Positions 1-8,337 of a stretch of 26,942 nt of DNA are shown here, piece after piece; position 1 is the first letter of the stretch; every line of letters starts with the position of its first letter. The stretch comes from JAFGPJ01 sp964439135. Its GTDB lineage: Bacteria > Planctomycetota > Phycisphaerae > Sedimentisphaerales > Anaerobacaceae. Under the pieces are notes generated by a model. The model worked only from the letters and a program-made list of their open reading frames with translations. It made no database searches and was not told where the DNA came from. Where the stretch lies: contig CAYTNN010000039.1 of the NCBI GenBank assembly GCA_964439135.1, forward strand, positions 1-26,942, given 5' to 3'. The position numbers and the translations under genes are program-made.

Positions 1-29
1 ACGAAGTAAATTTTTCAGTTATAGCTTGA

Positions 30-96
30 CATAGACCGTCTCGACTCCGCTTCGCGGAGTTTACCCTGAGCGAAGCCGAATGGGCTCGAAATGACA
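30..96. repeat. Probable dispersed repeat with hairpin
   Basis: This is non-coding sequence with a perfect 7-bp inverted repeat: ACTCCGC at 44-50 and GCGGAGT at 54-60 with a TTC loop. It is followed by a CCTGAGCGAAGCCGAA-type string. The string resembles short intergenic repeats I know from draft bacterial genomes, but only one copy is visible here. Its position directly upstream of a headless propeller-gene fragment suggests that insertion or recombination at the repeat broke that gene. The edges are approximate. Confidence 0.35.
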
Positions 97-160
97 CGAA
101 CAAGCGCATTGATTATGCACAATTGGTATTACAAACAGCAGAAGAAAAATCAACGCCCGG

Positions 161-355
161 TCCAGAAAGAAAAACGCCAATTCCTCGGACTGGCAGCTCC
201 GGCAGGATTTCGACATTAAGTCGCTGTGGTCCGCCGATGTTCGCTGGTCCCAAGAAAAACCGCCCCTGCAGGCCCGGGATGGCATGGCCGCGGTGAACGG
301 CCGGTTGTTCCTCGCTACTAAAAGTGGCAAAGTGCTTTGTTTTGACAAACAATAG
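161..355 (+). pseudogene. 3' remnant of a PQQ-like beta-propeller protein
   Basis: Reading the frame that ends at the TAG at 353-355 gives a typical last blade of an exported PQQ-like propeller: a SLWSADV strand, then DGMAAVNGRLFLATKSGKVLCF and a two-residue tail. It resembles the C-terminus of the large propeller protein at 5195-8299 (ILWSQPV...NGQVLCLG). The frame has no credible start: an in-frame TGA lies near 105-107 and the sequence before about 160 does not look like propeller. The N-terminal part is therefore missing, either because the gene was disrupted or because the scaffold is rearranged here. The left boundary is where coding similarity becomes visible, not a true start. Confidence 0.5.
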
Positions 356-420
356 CGAATCGGGTATCGTATTGAAGTAAGAAGTTCTGATAATTGAAAT
401 CCTGCTTAGGTAAAACAGAA

Positions 421-1578
421 ATGAAACAATACCGGCGTTTTGCGTTTTTCATTTTGATTTCTGCATGTTTGGCCCGGCCTGTATTCGGTTGCGCGATTCC
501 TGTTTTTCGCTATGCTCTGGAGCGTTGGGCGCCTGATGCTTATGAGGCGGTTATAATCCACCGCGGCCCGCTTGCCGATGATGATCCTGCCTCTTCGCTG
601 TTAAAAGCCGAAGAAGCGGAGTTTCTGAATCTTCGAATCTCGACGATGGATTTGGAGACATCGGCGGAAAATGAGGTGACAAGTCTTTTGGGCGGGGCCG
701 TTCCGGAAACTCTGCCGGCCCTGGCGATCTGGTACCCCTTGCAAAAAGGCCGGGCGGCACCGTTCTGGACCGGTGAATTTACGCCGGCGGCGGTTAAGGC
801 TCTAATTCAGTCGCCGAAGCGGCTGCAGTTGGCCCAGCGTCTGACGGACGGCCAAACGGCCGTGTGGGTGGTTGTCGAATCAGGCAATGCCGCCAAAGAC
901 AAGGCGGCCATGCAGAAACTTGACCAGCAACTTGCCACGGCGACAAAAGAGCTCAAGGAAATGGCGACGCAGCTTGCTGAGGAACTGGAGACGCCCGGGC
1001 TATCATACGAATTCTCTACGCTGACGATCTCTCGCTCCGATCCAAAGGAACAAATGCTGCTTGAGATGCTGTTGAAGAGCGAGTCGGACCTTGGCGACTA
1101 TGCGGACGAGGCGATTGTATTTCCGGTATTCGGACGAGGCCGGACGCTCTATGCTCTTGCCTCAGAAGGGATCAACGCCGATACGATTCGGGAGACGATC
1201 GCTTTTATTACGGGCCCGTGCGGCTGCGAATTAAAAATGCTCAACCCCGGTGTCGATTTGCTGATGGCCGTTAACTGGGACGCCGCCGCGATGCAGTTCT
1301 ACCAGGAGTTCTACGAGATGGCCGAAGAGCCGCTGCCGGAGCTGACCGGTGTATTCCCGGAAGAGGCGGCCGATGCCAGTCTCAATGCACAGGGCCAAGT
1401 TGTTGCCGCGACGATTACTGAATCACCCCAACCGCTCTCTGCACCGGTCGAAACACCGGAGCGGAAGGTTCGCGGCTTCGGCGTTATGGGAACGACCGCT
1501 GTTTCCCTGGCCGCCATCCTGGTGGTTGCTGCTTTAGGGACCTTTGCTATGAGCCGTTTCAGAAAGGGACATCCATGA
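421..1578 (+). CDS. Exported protein with C-terminal membrane anchor, unknown function
   Basis: I do not recognise a named family. I chose the ATG at 421 because it starts directly on a signal peptide (MKQYRR, then a hydrophobic run ending in VFGC at residue 24); the in-frame upstream TTG at 394 would add a non-hydrophobic leader. The mature protein starts CAIPVFRYALERW. It has an acidic/helical middle with Lys/Glu/Gln-rich segments around residues 150-190, a GPCGCEL dicysteine motif in the C-terminal half, and a hydrophobic anchor (about residues 362-382) followed by a short basic tail. The cysteines and alternating strand/helix pattern could mean divergent thioredoxin-like folds, which is only a guess. 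It stands 91 bp ahead of two FtsX-type permeases on the same strand, so it may be an extracytoplasmic partner of that transporter. Confidence 0.75.
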   Translation: MKQYRRFAFFILISACLARPVFGCAIPVFRYALERWAPDAYEAVIIHRGPLADDDPASSLLKAEEAEFLNLRISTMDLETSAENEVTSLLGGAVPETLPALAIWYPLQKGRAAPFWTGEFTPAAVKALIQSPKRLQLAQRLTDGQTAVWVVVESGNAAKDKAAMQKLDQQLATATKELKEMATQLAEELETPGLSYEFSTLTISRSDPKEQMLLEMLLKSESDLGDYADEAIVFPVFGRGRTLYALASEGINADTIRETIAFITGPCGCELKMLNPGVDLLMAVNWDAAAMQFYQEFYEMAEEPLPELTGVFPEEAADASLNAQGQVVAATITESPQPLSAPVETPERKVRGFGVMGTTAVSLAAILVVAALGTFAMSRFRKGHP

Positions 1579-1669
1579 TTGTCCGGAAGCCGATAACAAC
1601 CGGAGGTATTAGAGTTGCAATAATAGCGAATGTGAAAGTAAAGGATGCTTTGAGCAAATAGTAGTTCTT

Positions 1670-2947
1670 ATGACAATTTCACGTTTGATAATTAGAGAGA
1701 TTCTACATCGCAAGCTCAATTTCGCATTAGGATTACTATCTGTTGCGGTGGCTGTAGGATGCCTTGCTGGTTCGCTTACACTGGTGAGATTACATGATGC
1801 TCGGACGCAATCAATTCTCGTACAAAAAAGAATCGAGACTCAGGAAAAGATGCGTGTTCTGGAAGATGACGTTAGGAGAGCGATGCAAAAACTCGGATTC
1901 AACATTGTTATTCTTCCCAAAGACCAAAACCTCAGCGACTGGTATGCAGATGATTATGGAGATAAGTATATGCCGGAGAAGTACCTTTCTCGGCTTCAGG
2001 AGTCCGGGATTGTTACTATTGAACACCTTGTGCCAAGACTGCGTCAGAAGGTGAAGTGGCCCGAAACAAAATGGGCGGTTATCCTTGTAGGGACATCGGA
2101 TAAAAAAGCTGTTAATCCTGTTCTGTATTCCCATGAGTTGAGTCTCGAGGCAGTTCCACGGGAAAAGATTGTATTGGGTTACGAAGTTCAACAGGGACTT
2201 GGACTGAATGTTGGTGACAGGATTCGATTTATGGGCAATGAATTTGTTGTACACAGGTGCAATGGAGAGTTGGGCACAGAGGATGATATGACAGTATGGA
2301 TAAATCTGCAGGAAGCACAGGAACTACTTAATAAAAAGGGATTTATAAACGAGATTCTCGCTTTTGAATGTCGCAGCGCCTGGGCTGACCTGCCAAAAGT
2401 CAGGGCCGAAATTACACGGATACTCCCAGGCACACAGGTGATTGAAAAGGCATCAAATGTGCTTGCAAAAGTACATGCCTATACTAAAGTGGAGGATGAA
2501 GGAAAGGCTGCTATTGAAAGGGAAAGAGCAAATATGGCTCAACTGAGAATAGCAAGGACGCGTTTTGCCAAGATTCTGGTTTCATTGGTGATGGTTATAT
2601 GCGTCGTGTGGGTTGCATTGCTGGCGGTCGGGAATGTACGAGGACGACGAACAGAGATAGGGATACTCCGCACACTGGGTTTTCGCTCCCGGCAGATACT
2701 TTACATCTTTTTGTCGAGGGCTATCGTAATAGGCCTTGTCGGCGGGATTCTGGGATTCCTGGCTGGAGGCTTTTTAGGCAGCAGTTGGGCGGGGCCGGTT
2801 GGTGAAAGCAGATATGAGTGGATGTTAAATTTCAACCTGCTTGGGCTTGCATTATTTGTGGCGGTGGCAATCACGGTGGCCGCCAGTTGGATTCCTGCAA
2901 TACTTGCTGCCAGGCAGGACCCGGCTGTCGCTTTGCGGCAGGAGTAA
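1670..2947 (+). CDS. FtsX-like ABC transporter permease (first paralogue)
   Basis: This 425-aa protein has the MacB/LolC/FtsX layout. There is one N-terminal membrane helix (about residues 16-39), an extracytoplasmic domain of roughly 250 residues, then three helices (about 298-322, 343-370 and 388-412) separated by the family's RRTEIGILRTLGF loop and ending in a conserved ARQDPAVALRQE tail. That loop contacts the ATPase in this family. It is clearly paralogous to the next gene: both share REILHR near the N-terminus, an ILPKxQN stretch and SGI...KWPE in the periplasmic domain. The likely role is one half of a heterodimeric exporter or mechanotransducing ABC system driven by the ATPase at 4389-5045. 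The substrate is unknown. No strong ribosome-binding site precedes the ATG. By eye the base composition is more AT-rich than the first gene of the cluster. Confidence 0.88.
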   Translation: MTISRLIIREILHRKLNFALGLLSVAVAVGCLAGSLTLVRLHDARTQSILVQKRIETQEKMRVLEDDVRRAMQKLGFNIVILPKDQNLSDWYADDYGDKYMPEKYLSRLQESGIVTIEHLVPRLRQKVKWPETKWAVILVGTSDKKAVNPVLYSHELSLEAVPREKIVLGYEVQQGLGLNVGDRIRFMGNEFVVHRCNGELGTEDDMTVWINLQEAQELLNKKGFINEILAFECRSAWADLPKVRAEITRILPGTQVIEKASNVLAKVHAYTKVEDEGKAAIERERANMAQLRIARTRFAKILVSLVMVICVVWVALLAVGNVRGRRTEIGILRTLGFRSRQILYIFLSRAIVIGLVGGILGFLAGGFLGSSWAGPVGESRYEWMLNFNLLGLALFVAVAITVAASWIPAILAARQDPAVALRQE

Positions 2948-2992
2948 CCGACCTAATTGGAAATTGGTTATGCTTTTTGAAAGAATTAAATT

Positions 2993-4288
2993 GTGAAAAT
3001 TTGGCACATACTGGCAAGGGAAATATTGCACCGCTGGCTTAGTTTTATTTTAGGAACTTTTGCTGTTATCGTTGCCGTTGGTTCGCTGACAGGGGCGGTG
3101 ACGTTGCTGAAGTTACATGACCTCCAAACTCAGAAGATATTGAACGAGAAAGAAGAAGAAACCGAGAAGAAGATGGCGGTTTTGAAAGATGAAATGCGAA
3201 AGGCAACATTGAAACTGAAATTTAACCTTTTGATTCTTCCAAAACAACAGAATATTCGAGACTTGCACATGAAAGGTTATCCTTCGGAATATATGCCGGA
3301 GGAATATGTTACGCGTTTGGCGAATTCGGGAATTATTGTCGTTCGTCATTTCTTGCCGAGCCTGCAGCAAAGAATAAAATGGCCGGAGAAAAATCGCACG
3401 ATTACTCTGGTCGGGGCGCGAGGTGAAGTCCCGAACCTCCACAAAGATCCGAGGAAGCCCCTTGTTCAGCCGGTACCCCTGGGAACTATAGTGCTCGGAT
3501 ACGGATTGCACCAGAGTCTCGGACTGGAAGTTGGTGACAAGGTCAAGCTTCTTGGCAAAGAATTCACCGTTCACAAGTGCTACGAAGAACGTGGCAGCAA
3601 AGATGACTTCACAGCATGGATTCATTTAAGCCAGGCGCAGGAGCTCCTCGACAAAGAAGGTCTTATCAACGCGATTCTTGCTCTCGAATGCCTTTGCCAG
3701 GGAGTGGAAGGTCTGCTGGGAAAGGTTCGAGGAGAGATAGAGCAGATTCTTCCAGGAACGCAGGTTATCGAGAGGGGGACCAAGGCTATTGCGAGAGCCG
3801 AGTCCAGATTAAAAGTGGGTCAGGAAGCAAAGGCAGCAGTTGAGAGAGAAAGGCGGCACAGAACTCAGATGCGCTCTGAACGTGAATTTTTCGCGTCGGT
3901 GCTGGTCCCCTTAGTTATGGTGGCTTGCGCTGTATGGGTCGGGTTACTTGCATTTAACAATGTTCGCGACCGTAAGGCTGAAATTGGAATACAAAGAGCG
4001 ATAGGTTTTCGAGCAAGGCAAATTATGTTTTTGTTTCTTTCAAAGTTCTTTATAATGGGATTGCTTGGAGGTTTTTTGGGGATCTTTGCCGGTCTCGGTT
4101 TAGGCAGGTGGCTCGGGCTTGTGCTGGAGGATGATATGGAAGGAATTGCCACTGCTGGGGAACTGTTCATTCCTGGTCTGTTTTTGCTGGCCCTGATTAT
4201 AGCGCCGGTGTTAACTGTCATATCCGGCTGGCTTCCGACCATGGTCGCAATTCGACAGGACCCGGCAGATGTGTTGAGAGAAGAGTAA
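2993..4288 (+). CDS. FtsX-like ABC transporter permease (second paralogue)
   Basis: This 431-aa protein has the same topology as the preceding gene: helix 1 at about residues 17-39, a large extracytoplasmic domain, and three C-terminal helices. The cytoplasmic loop reads RDRKAEIGIQRAIGF and the C-terminus IRQDPADVLREE, both FtsX-family hallmarks. The start is a GTG at 2993, giving VKIWHILAREILHR, which lines up with the N-terminus of the first paralogue. Only 45 bp separate the two genes, so they are probably co-transcribed and form a heterodimer. The periplasmic domain between helices 1 and 2 is predicted coiled-coil-like near its start, rich in K and E around residues 48-75. Nothing in the sequence identifies the substrate. 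Confidence 0.88.
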   Translation: MKIWHILAREILHRWLSFILGTFAVIVAVGSLTGAVTLLKLHDLQTQKILNEKEEETEKKMAVLKDEMRKATLKLKFNLLILPKQQNIRDLHMKGYPSEYMPEEYVTRLANSGIIVVRHFLPSLQQRIKWPEKNRTITLVGARGEVPNLHKDPRKPLVQPVPLGTIVLGYGLHQSLGLEVGDKVKLLGKEFTVHKCYEERGSKDDFTAWIHLSQAQELLDKEGLINAILALECLCQGVEGLLGKVRGEIEQILPGTQVIERGTKAIARAESRLKVGQEAKAAVERERRHRTQMRSEREFFASVLVPLVMVACAVWVGLLAFNNVRDRKAEIGIQRAIGFRARQIMFLFLSKFFIMGLLGGFLGIFAGLGLGRWLGLVLEDDMEGIATAGELFIPGLFLLALIIAPVLTVISGWLPTMVAIRQDPADVLREE

Positions 4289-4388
4289 ATCTCTAAAGAA
4301 GAAGATGCCATTCAAAAAGCGACAATGGTAAATCGAACTACCGCTTTGTGCTTTGGATTTCTAATTACGAGTTTTTTAGGTTAACAAG

Positions 4389-5045
4389 ATGGTTGAGTTC
4401 AAAAATGTTACTAAGATTTATGACGGCCCGGAAGGCAAGGTGGCGGCTCTCGATAGGGTCTCGTTATCTGTCCAGCCGGGGGAATTCTTAGCAGTATGTG
4501 GCCCGAGCGGCTGTGGAAAGACTACACTACTGTTGACCGCCGGCGGTCTTCTGCGACCAAGTGACGGACAGATGAGTCTCGATGGACAGGACCCCTACGT
4601 ACTGAGTCCAGAGATGCGAAGCAGACTGCGGGCCCGCATGATAGGATTCGTCTTTCAGCAGTTCCACCTGATTCCCTACTTGACGGTACGGCAGAACATT
4701 CTAGCTCCGTCGCTGGCCTTTCCGACAAAAGAGGCTGATCAAAGAGCGCAAGAACTCGTCAGTCGTTTCGGTCTGGATGAACGCGCCGGCCATGTGCCGG
4801 CCCAGATTAGCACCGGCCAGAGGCAGCGTACGGCCCTGGCGCGAGCTCTCTTGAATAAACCGAAAATTATATTAGCTGACGAACCTACCGGAAATCTGGA
4901 CGAGGGTAATGCAAATATTGTGTTAGGCTACCTCAGTCAATATGTCGCCGAGGGTGGATGTGTGCTGCTTGTTACCCACGATGTCCGGACAGCCGCACAC
5001 GCCACACGCAGCTTACAGATGAGCCAGGGAAAGTTGGTTGAGTAA
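4389..5045 (+). CDS. ABC transporter ATP-binding protein, LolD/MacB-like
   Basis: This 218-aa nucleotide-binding protein is the usual length for LolD-type ATPases. Walker A is GPSGCGKTT (residues 38-46), the Q-loop is FVFQQ near 90, Walker B is IILADEP (160-166) followed by the TGNLD D-loop, and the switch histidine is in VTHD (about 197). The signature motif is ISTGQRQR (140-147) instead of canonical LSGGQQQR, with Thr for the first Gly. It follows the two FtsX-type permeases by 100 bp and should energise them. Families of this type do not import. They drive lipoprotein release, efflux or signal transmission across the envelope. The ATG at 4389 has a weak AGG upstream. Confidence 0.9.
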   Translation: MVEFKNVTKIYDGPEGKVAALDRVSLSVQPGEFLAVCGPSGCGKTTLLLTAGGLLRPSDGQMSLDGQDPYVLSPEMRSRLRARMIGFVFQQFHLIPYLTVRQNILAPSLAFPTKEADQRAQELVSRFGLDERAGHVPAQISTGQRQRTALARALLNKPKIILADEPTGNLDEGNANIVLGYLSQYVAEGGCVLLVTHDVRTAAHATRSLQMSQGKLVE

Positions 5046-5049
5046 ACTA

Positions 5050-5138
5050 CTATGGGTTAAAACCCATAGCATTATGTTTTCAGGCTTTCGCCTGTCCGCC
5101 TCTGGCGGATAACTTCATCTACGAGTTAAAACTCGTAG
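5050..5138. repeat. Cluster of four palindromes (REP-like)
   Basis: Four inverted repeats fill the gap between the ATPase and the propeller gene. They are a 9-bp stem around AA at 5050-5069 (CTATGGGTT arm), a 5-bp stem at 5081-5094, a 6-bp stem TCCGCC/GGCGGA at 5095-5109, and another 9-bp stem around AA at 5119-5138 (CTACGAGTT arm). The first and last differ at only a few paired positions and compensate, keeping the stem. This is typical of REP-type elements. They may also attenuate transcription or stabilise the 3' end of the ABC mRNA. No T-tract follows any of them, so a standard terminator is not supported. Confidence 0.65.
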
Positions 5139-5194
5139 CATTGCGGCGGAAGAGCAAATCGATATTCCCGGCGAATATTTTGAAAGGGAGAAAA

Positions 5195-8100
5195 ATGAGA
5201 ACGATAAGAATGAGCCTGTTGATCACAGCGGCATGTCTTTTGCTCAGTCAACCTGTCGTCTGTCCGGCAAACCAAGGCCGGCCGATTCTTGAGAGAATCG
5301 GTGTTACTCGCGGAATCTGCGTAGTGCTTGGTGACAAGAGGTGCGAAGTTGCTCTACAGCTTGCGAGCAGCAGTGAGCTGTTGACGTATGTGCAATTGCG
5401 ACACGAAGAAGACGTCGAAAAGGCACGCAAAATAGTTGATGAAGCTGGTTTCTATGGGACACGTATCTTTGTGGAAAAAGGGCCATTGACCAGAATACAT
5501 TTAGCCGACAATCTTGCCGATGCTGTTGTTGTGCTGTTCAAAATCCCTAAAGAAGTTGAGGCTGAGGTGCTCCGGATTCTGCGTCCACAAGGAAAGGCCT
5601 TATTGGGACCCAACAAAGTTCTGATCAAGTCGTTCCCCGAAGGAGTGGATGACTGGAGTCATCCCTATCACGGCCCGGACAATAATCCGCAATCAGAAGA
5701 CAGAGTCGTTCGAGCACCCTATCTGACACAGTTTCTGGCTGAGCCGCGCTATGCGCCGATGCCTCAGGTGGCGGTGGCTTCGGCCGGTCGTGCGTTCAAG
5801 GCGTTCGGACACGTGGCCTTCAAGACACGGGAAGAACCCCTGCTCAATAAGCTCGTGGCGTTCGACGGCTATAATGGCACGATGCTCTGGCAACGGGACC
5901 TAACTGAGGGCGTGATGATACATCGCAATACAATGATTGCAACACCGACGACATTGTATGTCGGTGACGATAAGTCCTGTAAGCTAATTGATACAGCTAC
6001 CGGCAAATTGAAGGATGAAATTATCCCACCGGTGGAAAAAGCCGGCGGGACATTCTGGAAATGGATGGCTCTGGAGGACGGTGTTCTCTATGCACTTATG
6101 GGAGAGCAGGAACAAAGAGACCCGACAATGCGATGGCGCCGGGAGTTGCACGGCTGGCCTTGGAACCCGATATCAAAGGGCTTTAATCAACCTGACGGTA
6201 TCAGGGACAGCGAGAAGGCGTACGCAGCCCATCCGTGGGGCTTCGGTCGAAATGTATTGGCCATTGACCCAAAAACGAAACATGTCCTGTGGAGCTATCG
6301 AGAAGATGAGCCGGTTGACAGCCGGGCAATGTGTATGAAAAACGGTCGAATCTTCATCTTTCGATTTGGAGCGTATCTGACCTGTTTGAATGCGAAAACC
6401 GGTGAGGTCTTATGGCGAAAGACACCGGAGAATGCCCCCGAATTATTTAAGTCGCTTGGAACTTTTCTGAACCGCCAGGACTGGCGCACCAACTGGCGAA
6501 CTACAGGTTATCTTCAGTGCAACGATAAGGCCTTGTATTTTGCCGGTCCTCCAATCGGTAAGCTTCTTGCCGTTTCAACCGAAGACGGGCGCATCCTTTG
6601 GGAGAACTCCTACAATAACTTTCAGTTAATCCTGCGGGAAGATGGTCTATATGGTATCAGCGGTCAAATTGATGAAGGCAATCTCAGCAAGAAGTTTGAT
6701 CCGCTCACTGGAGCAGTATTGGCGGAGTTTAAGACAGCTCGTCGGGCATGTACTCGGCCAACAGGTTCTGTCGATGCCATATTCTACCGGGCCGGAGGTG
6801 GGACGACGCGATTGGATTTGGCCAGCGGGCGTCCGGACTGGATTTCACCTATGCGTCCCCCATGTCACGATGGTGTAACCATTGCCAATGGTCTATTATA
6901 CTTCTGGCCGTCGGTCTGTGATTGCCAGCTTACGCTATACGGTATCACCTGCCTCGGACCGGCAGGGGACTTCGAGTTTAGCCCACATGCAACCCAAGCA
7001 GAACGTCTTGAGAAGAGCGCCAACGATTTGACAAAAGTCGCAAACTTTTCCGAATCCCCGGCCGACTGGCCCACCTTTCGCGCAGACAACACCGGCAGCG
7101 CCATCTCTGCAGCAACCGTCCCCAATAAGGTCAAATTGCTCTGGCGATTCGAACCGAAAGCGAAATTCCTCTCGGCGGCACCTCTGCCGACCGCTCCTGT
7201 CGCCGCCGGTGGGCTTGTGTTTACCGGCGGGCCCGATGGTATCGTCCGGGCCTTCGACGCTGCCAGCGGCGATTTGCGATGGAAAGCATATACAGGCGGG
7301 GCAATCCGAATTCCACCGACAATCTGGAAGGGGCGTGCCCTGGTCGGCTCCGGCGACGGATGGGTATACGCATACGAGGCGCAGACGGGCCGGCTGCTCT
7401 GGCGGTTCCGTGCAGCTCCGGCAGAGCGGGCGATTCCCGTTTACGGTTCGCTGATGTCCACCTGGCCCGCCGCCAGCGGAGTGCTGGTTAATGACGGTAT
7501 TGCCTACGTCGCGGCGGGTATCGCCAACTACGACGGTACTTATGTCTATGCACTAGACGCCGCGACCGGAAAAATAAAATGGCAGAACAACACGTCGGGT
7601 CATCTGGACCGGCAGGCACGTACCGGAGTGAGCGTGCAGGGCCATCAACTACTTCACGACGGCAAGCTCTACTTAGCCAGCGGCACCTCTATCTCGCCGG
7701 CTGTTTATGACATTACTGATGGAAAATGCCTTAACAATCCTGCTTTGCTCCGACACTTTAGACAAAATAATATCATTACGTCGCAAAGCCCCCGCGGGTG
7801 GGAACTGTCACTGCTCGGCGAGAAGGTGGTGGCATGCGGCAAGCCTTTCTACGGGCACCCGAAATACGAAGTCTTCGACAATACCGTCTTCGGCAAGGTC
7901 TTTCTCGCTTCGGCCGGCGGTCGCGATATCGCATGGGTGAGCAACCAGCAGAATAAAAAGATTATGTGTTTCGATAAGCTCGACAGAAAAATGCTGAGAG
8001 AACGAATGGCCGAGCCGAGTAATCGTTTCAACCTTGACTTCAACAGGCTCGGAATTAAGGACAAGCCGTTGTGGAACTACGACTGTAAGGACAGTGTCGC

Positions 8101-8299
8101 TATGGCGGTTTGCAGGAACGCCGTCGTGGCGGCCTGCAAATCGGAGATTGTCGCCCTGGACCTTCAGGACGGCAAGATCCTCTGGTCACAACCGGTGCCG
8201 GCGGCCCCGGTCCCCTGGGGACTGGCTGTAGACCGTGACGGCCGTGCCATAGTCACACTCGAAAACGGACAGGTCCTGTGCCTGGGCAGCAGCGGCTGA
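5195..8299 (+). CDS. Exported PQQ-like beta-propeller protein with N-terminal methyltransferase-like domain
   Basis: I place the start at the ATG at 5195. It has a GGGAG ribosome-binding site at 5186-5190 and opens directly on a signal peptide. The in-frame TTG at 5141 would add 18 residues overlapping the palindrome cluster. The mature 1034-aa protein has a first domain (about residues 30-150) with class I methyltransferase-like features: a GICVVLG glycine strand, alternating strands and helices, a LADNLADAVVVLF strand and an ILRPQGKALLG strand. After a linker come two blocks of PQQ-like propeller blades. The blade-ending LW/RW/KW motifs recur about nine times (for example MLWQRDL, VLWSYRE, LLWRFEP, IKWQNNT, ILWSQPV). 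The DWPTFRADN motif near residue 625 starts the second propeller. The protein should be periplasmic or surface-exposed. Propellers of this kind mostly mediate binding, and no dehydrogenase residues could be assigned. Confidence 0.85.
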   Translation: MRTIRMSLLITAACLLLSQPVVCPANQGRPILERIGVTRGICVVLGDKRCEVALQLASSSELLTYVQLRHEEDVEKARKIVDEAGFYGTRIFVEKGPLTRIHLADNLADAVVVLFKIPKEVEAEVLRILRPQGKALLGPNKVLIKSFPEGVDDWSHPYHGPDNNPQSEDRVVRAPYLTQFLAEPRYAPMPQVAVASAGRAFKAFGHVAFKTREEPLLNKLVAFDGYNGTMLWQRDLTEGVMIHRNTMIATPTTLYVGDDKSCKLIDTATGKLKDEIIPPVEKAGGTFWKWMALEDGVLYALMGEQEQRDPTMRWRRELHGWPWNPISKGFNQPDGIRDSEKAYAAHPWGFGRNVLAIDPKTKHVLWSYREDEPVDSRAMCMKNGRIFIFRFGAYLTCLNAKTGEVLWRKTPENAPELFKSLGTFLNRQDWRTNWRTTGYLQCNDKALYFAGPPIGKLLAVSTEDGRILWENSYNNFQLILREDGLYGISGQIDEGNLSKKFDPLTGAVLAEFKTARRACTRPTGSVDAIFYRAGGGTTRLDLASGRPDWISPMRPPCHDGVTIANGLLYFWPSVCDCQLTLYGITCLGPAGDFEFSPHATQAERLEKSANDLTKVANFSESPADWPTFRADNTGSAISAATVPNKVKLLWRFEPKAKFLSAAPLPTAPVAAGGLVFTGGPDGIVRAFDAASGDLRWKAYTGGAIRIPPTIWKGRALVGSGDGWVYAYEAQTGRLLWRFRAAPAERAIPVYGSLMSTWPAASGVLVNDGIAYVAAGIANYDGTYVYALDAATGKIKWQNNTSGHLDRQARTGVSVQGHQLLHDGKLYLASGTSISPAVYDITDGKCLNNPALLRHFRQNNIITSQSPRGWELSLLGEKVVACGKPFYGHPKYEVFDNTVFGKVFLASAGGRDIAWVSNQQNKKIMCFDKLDRKMLRERMAEPSNRFNLDFNRLGIKDKPLWNYDCKDSVAMAVCRNAVVAACKSEIVALDLQDGKILWSQPVPAAPVPWGLAVDRDGRAIVTLENGQVLCLGSSG

Positions 8300-8337
8300 C
8301 AGTGACATAAGGACCGTGAATGATGAAGGAGCAAAAT

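Noticed and set aside
5050..5138. CRISPR-like array
   Set aside because: The palindromes are not evenly spaced direct repeats and are separated by only short unequal sequence. There are no cas genes.
5141..5194. Upstream TTG start for the propeller protein
   Set aside because: It lies inside and beside the palindrome cluster and would put a polar leader before the signal peptide. The ATG at 5195 has GGGAG in place.
8320..8337. ATG at 8320 as start of the first binding protein
   Set aside because: AAGGAG lies within this stretch and is correctly spaced for the ATG at 8338.
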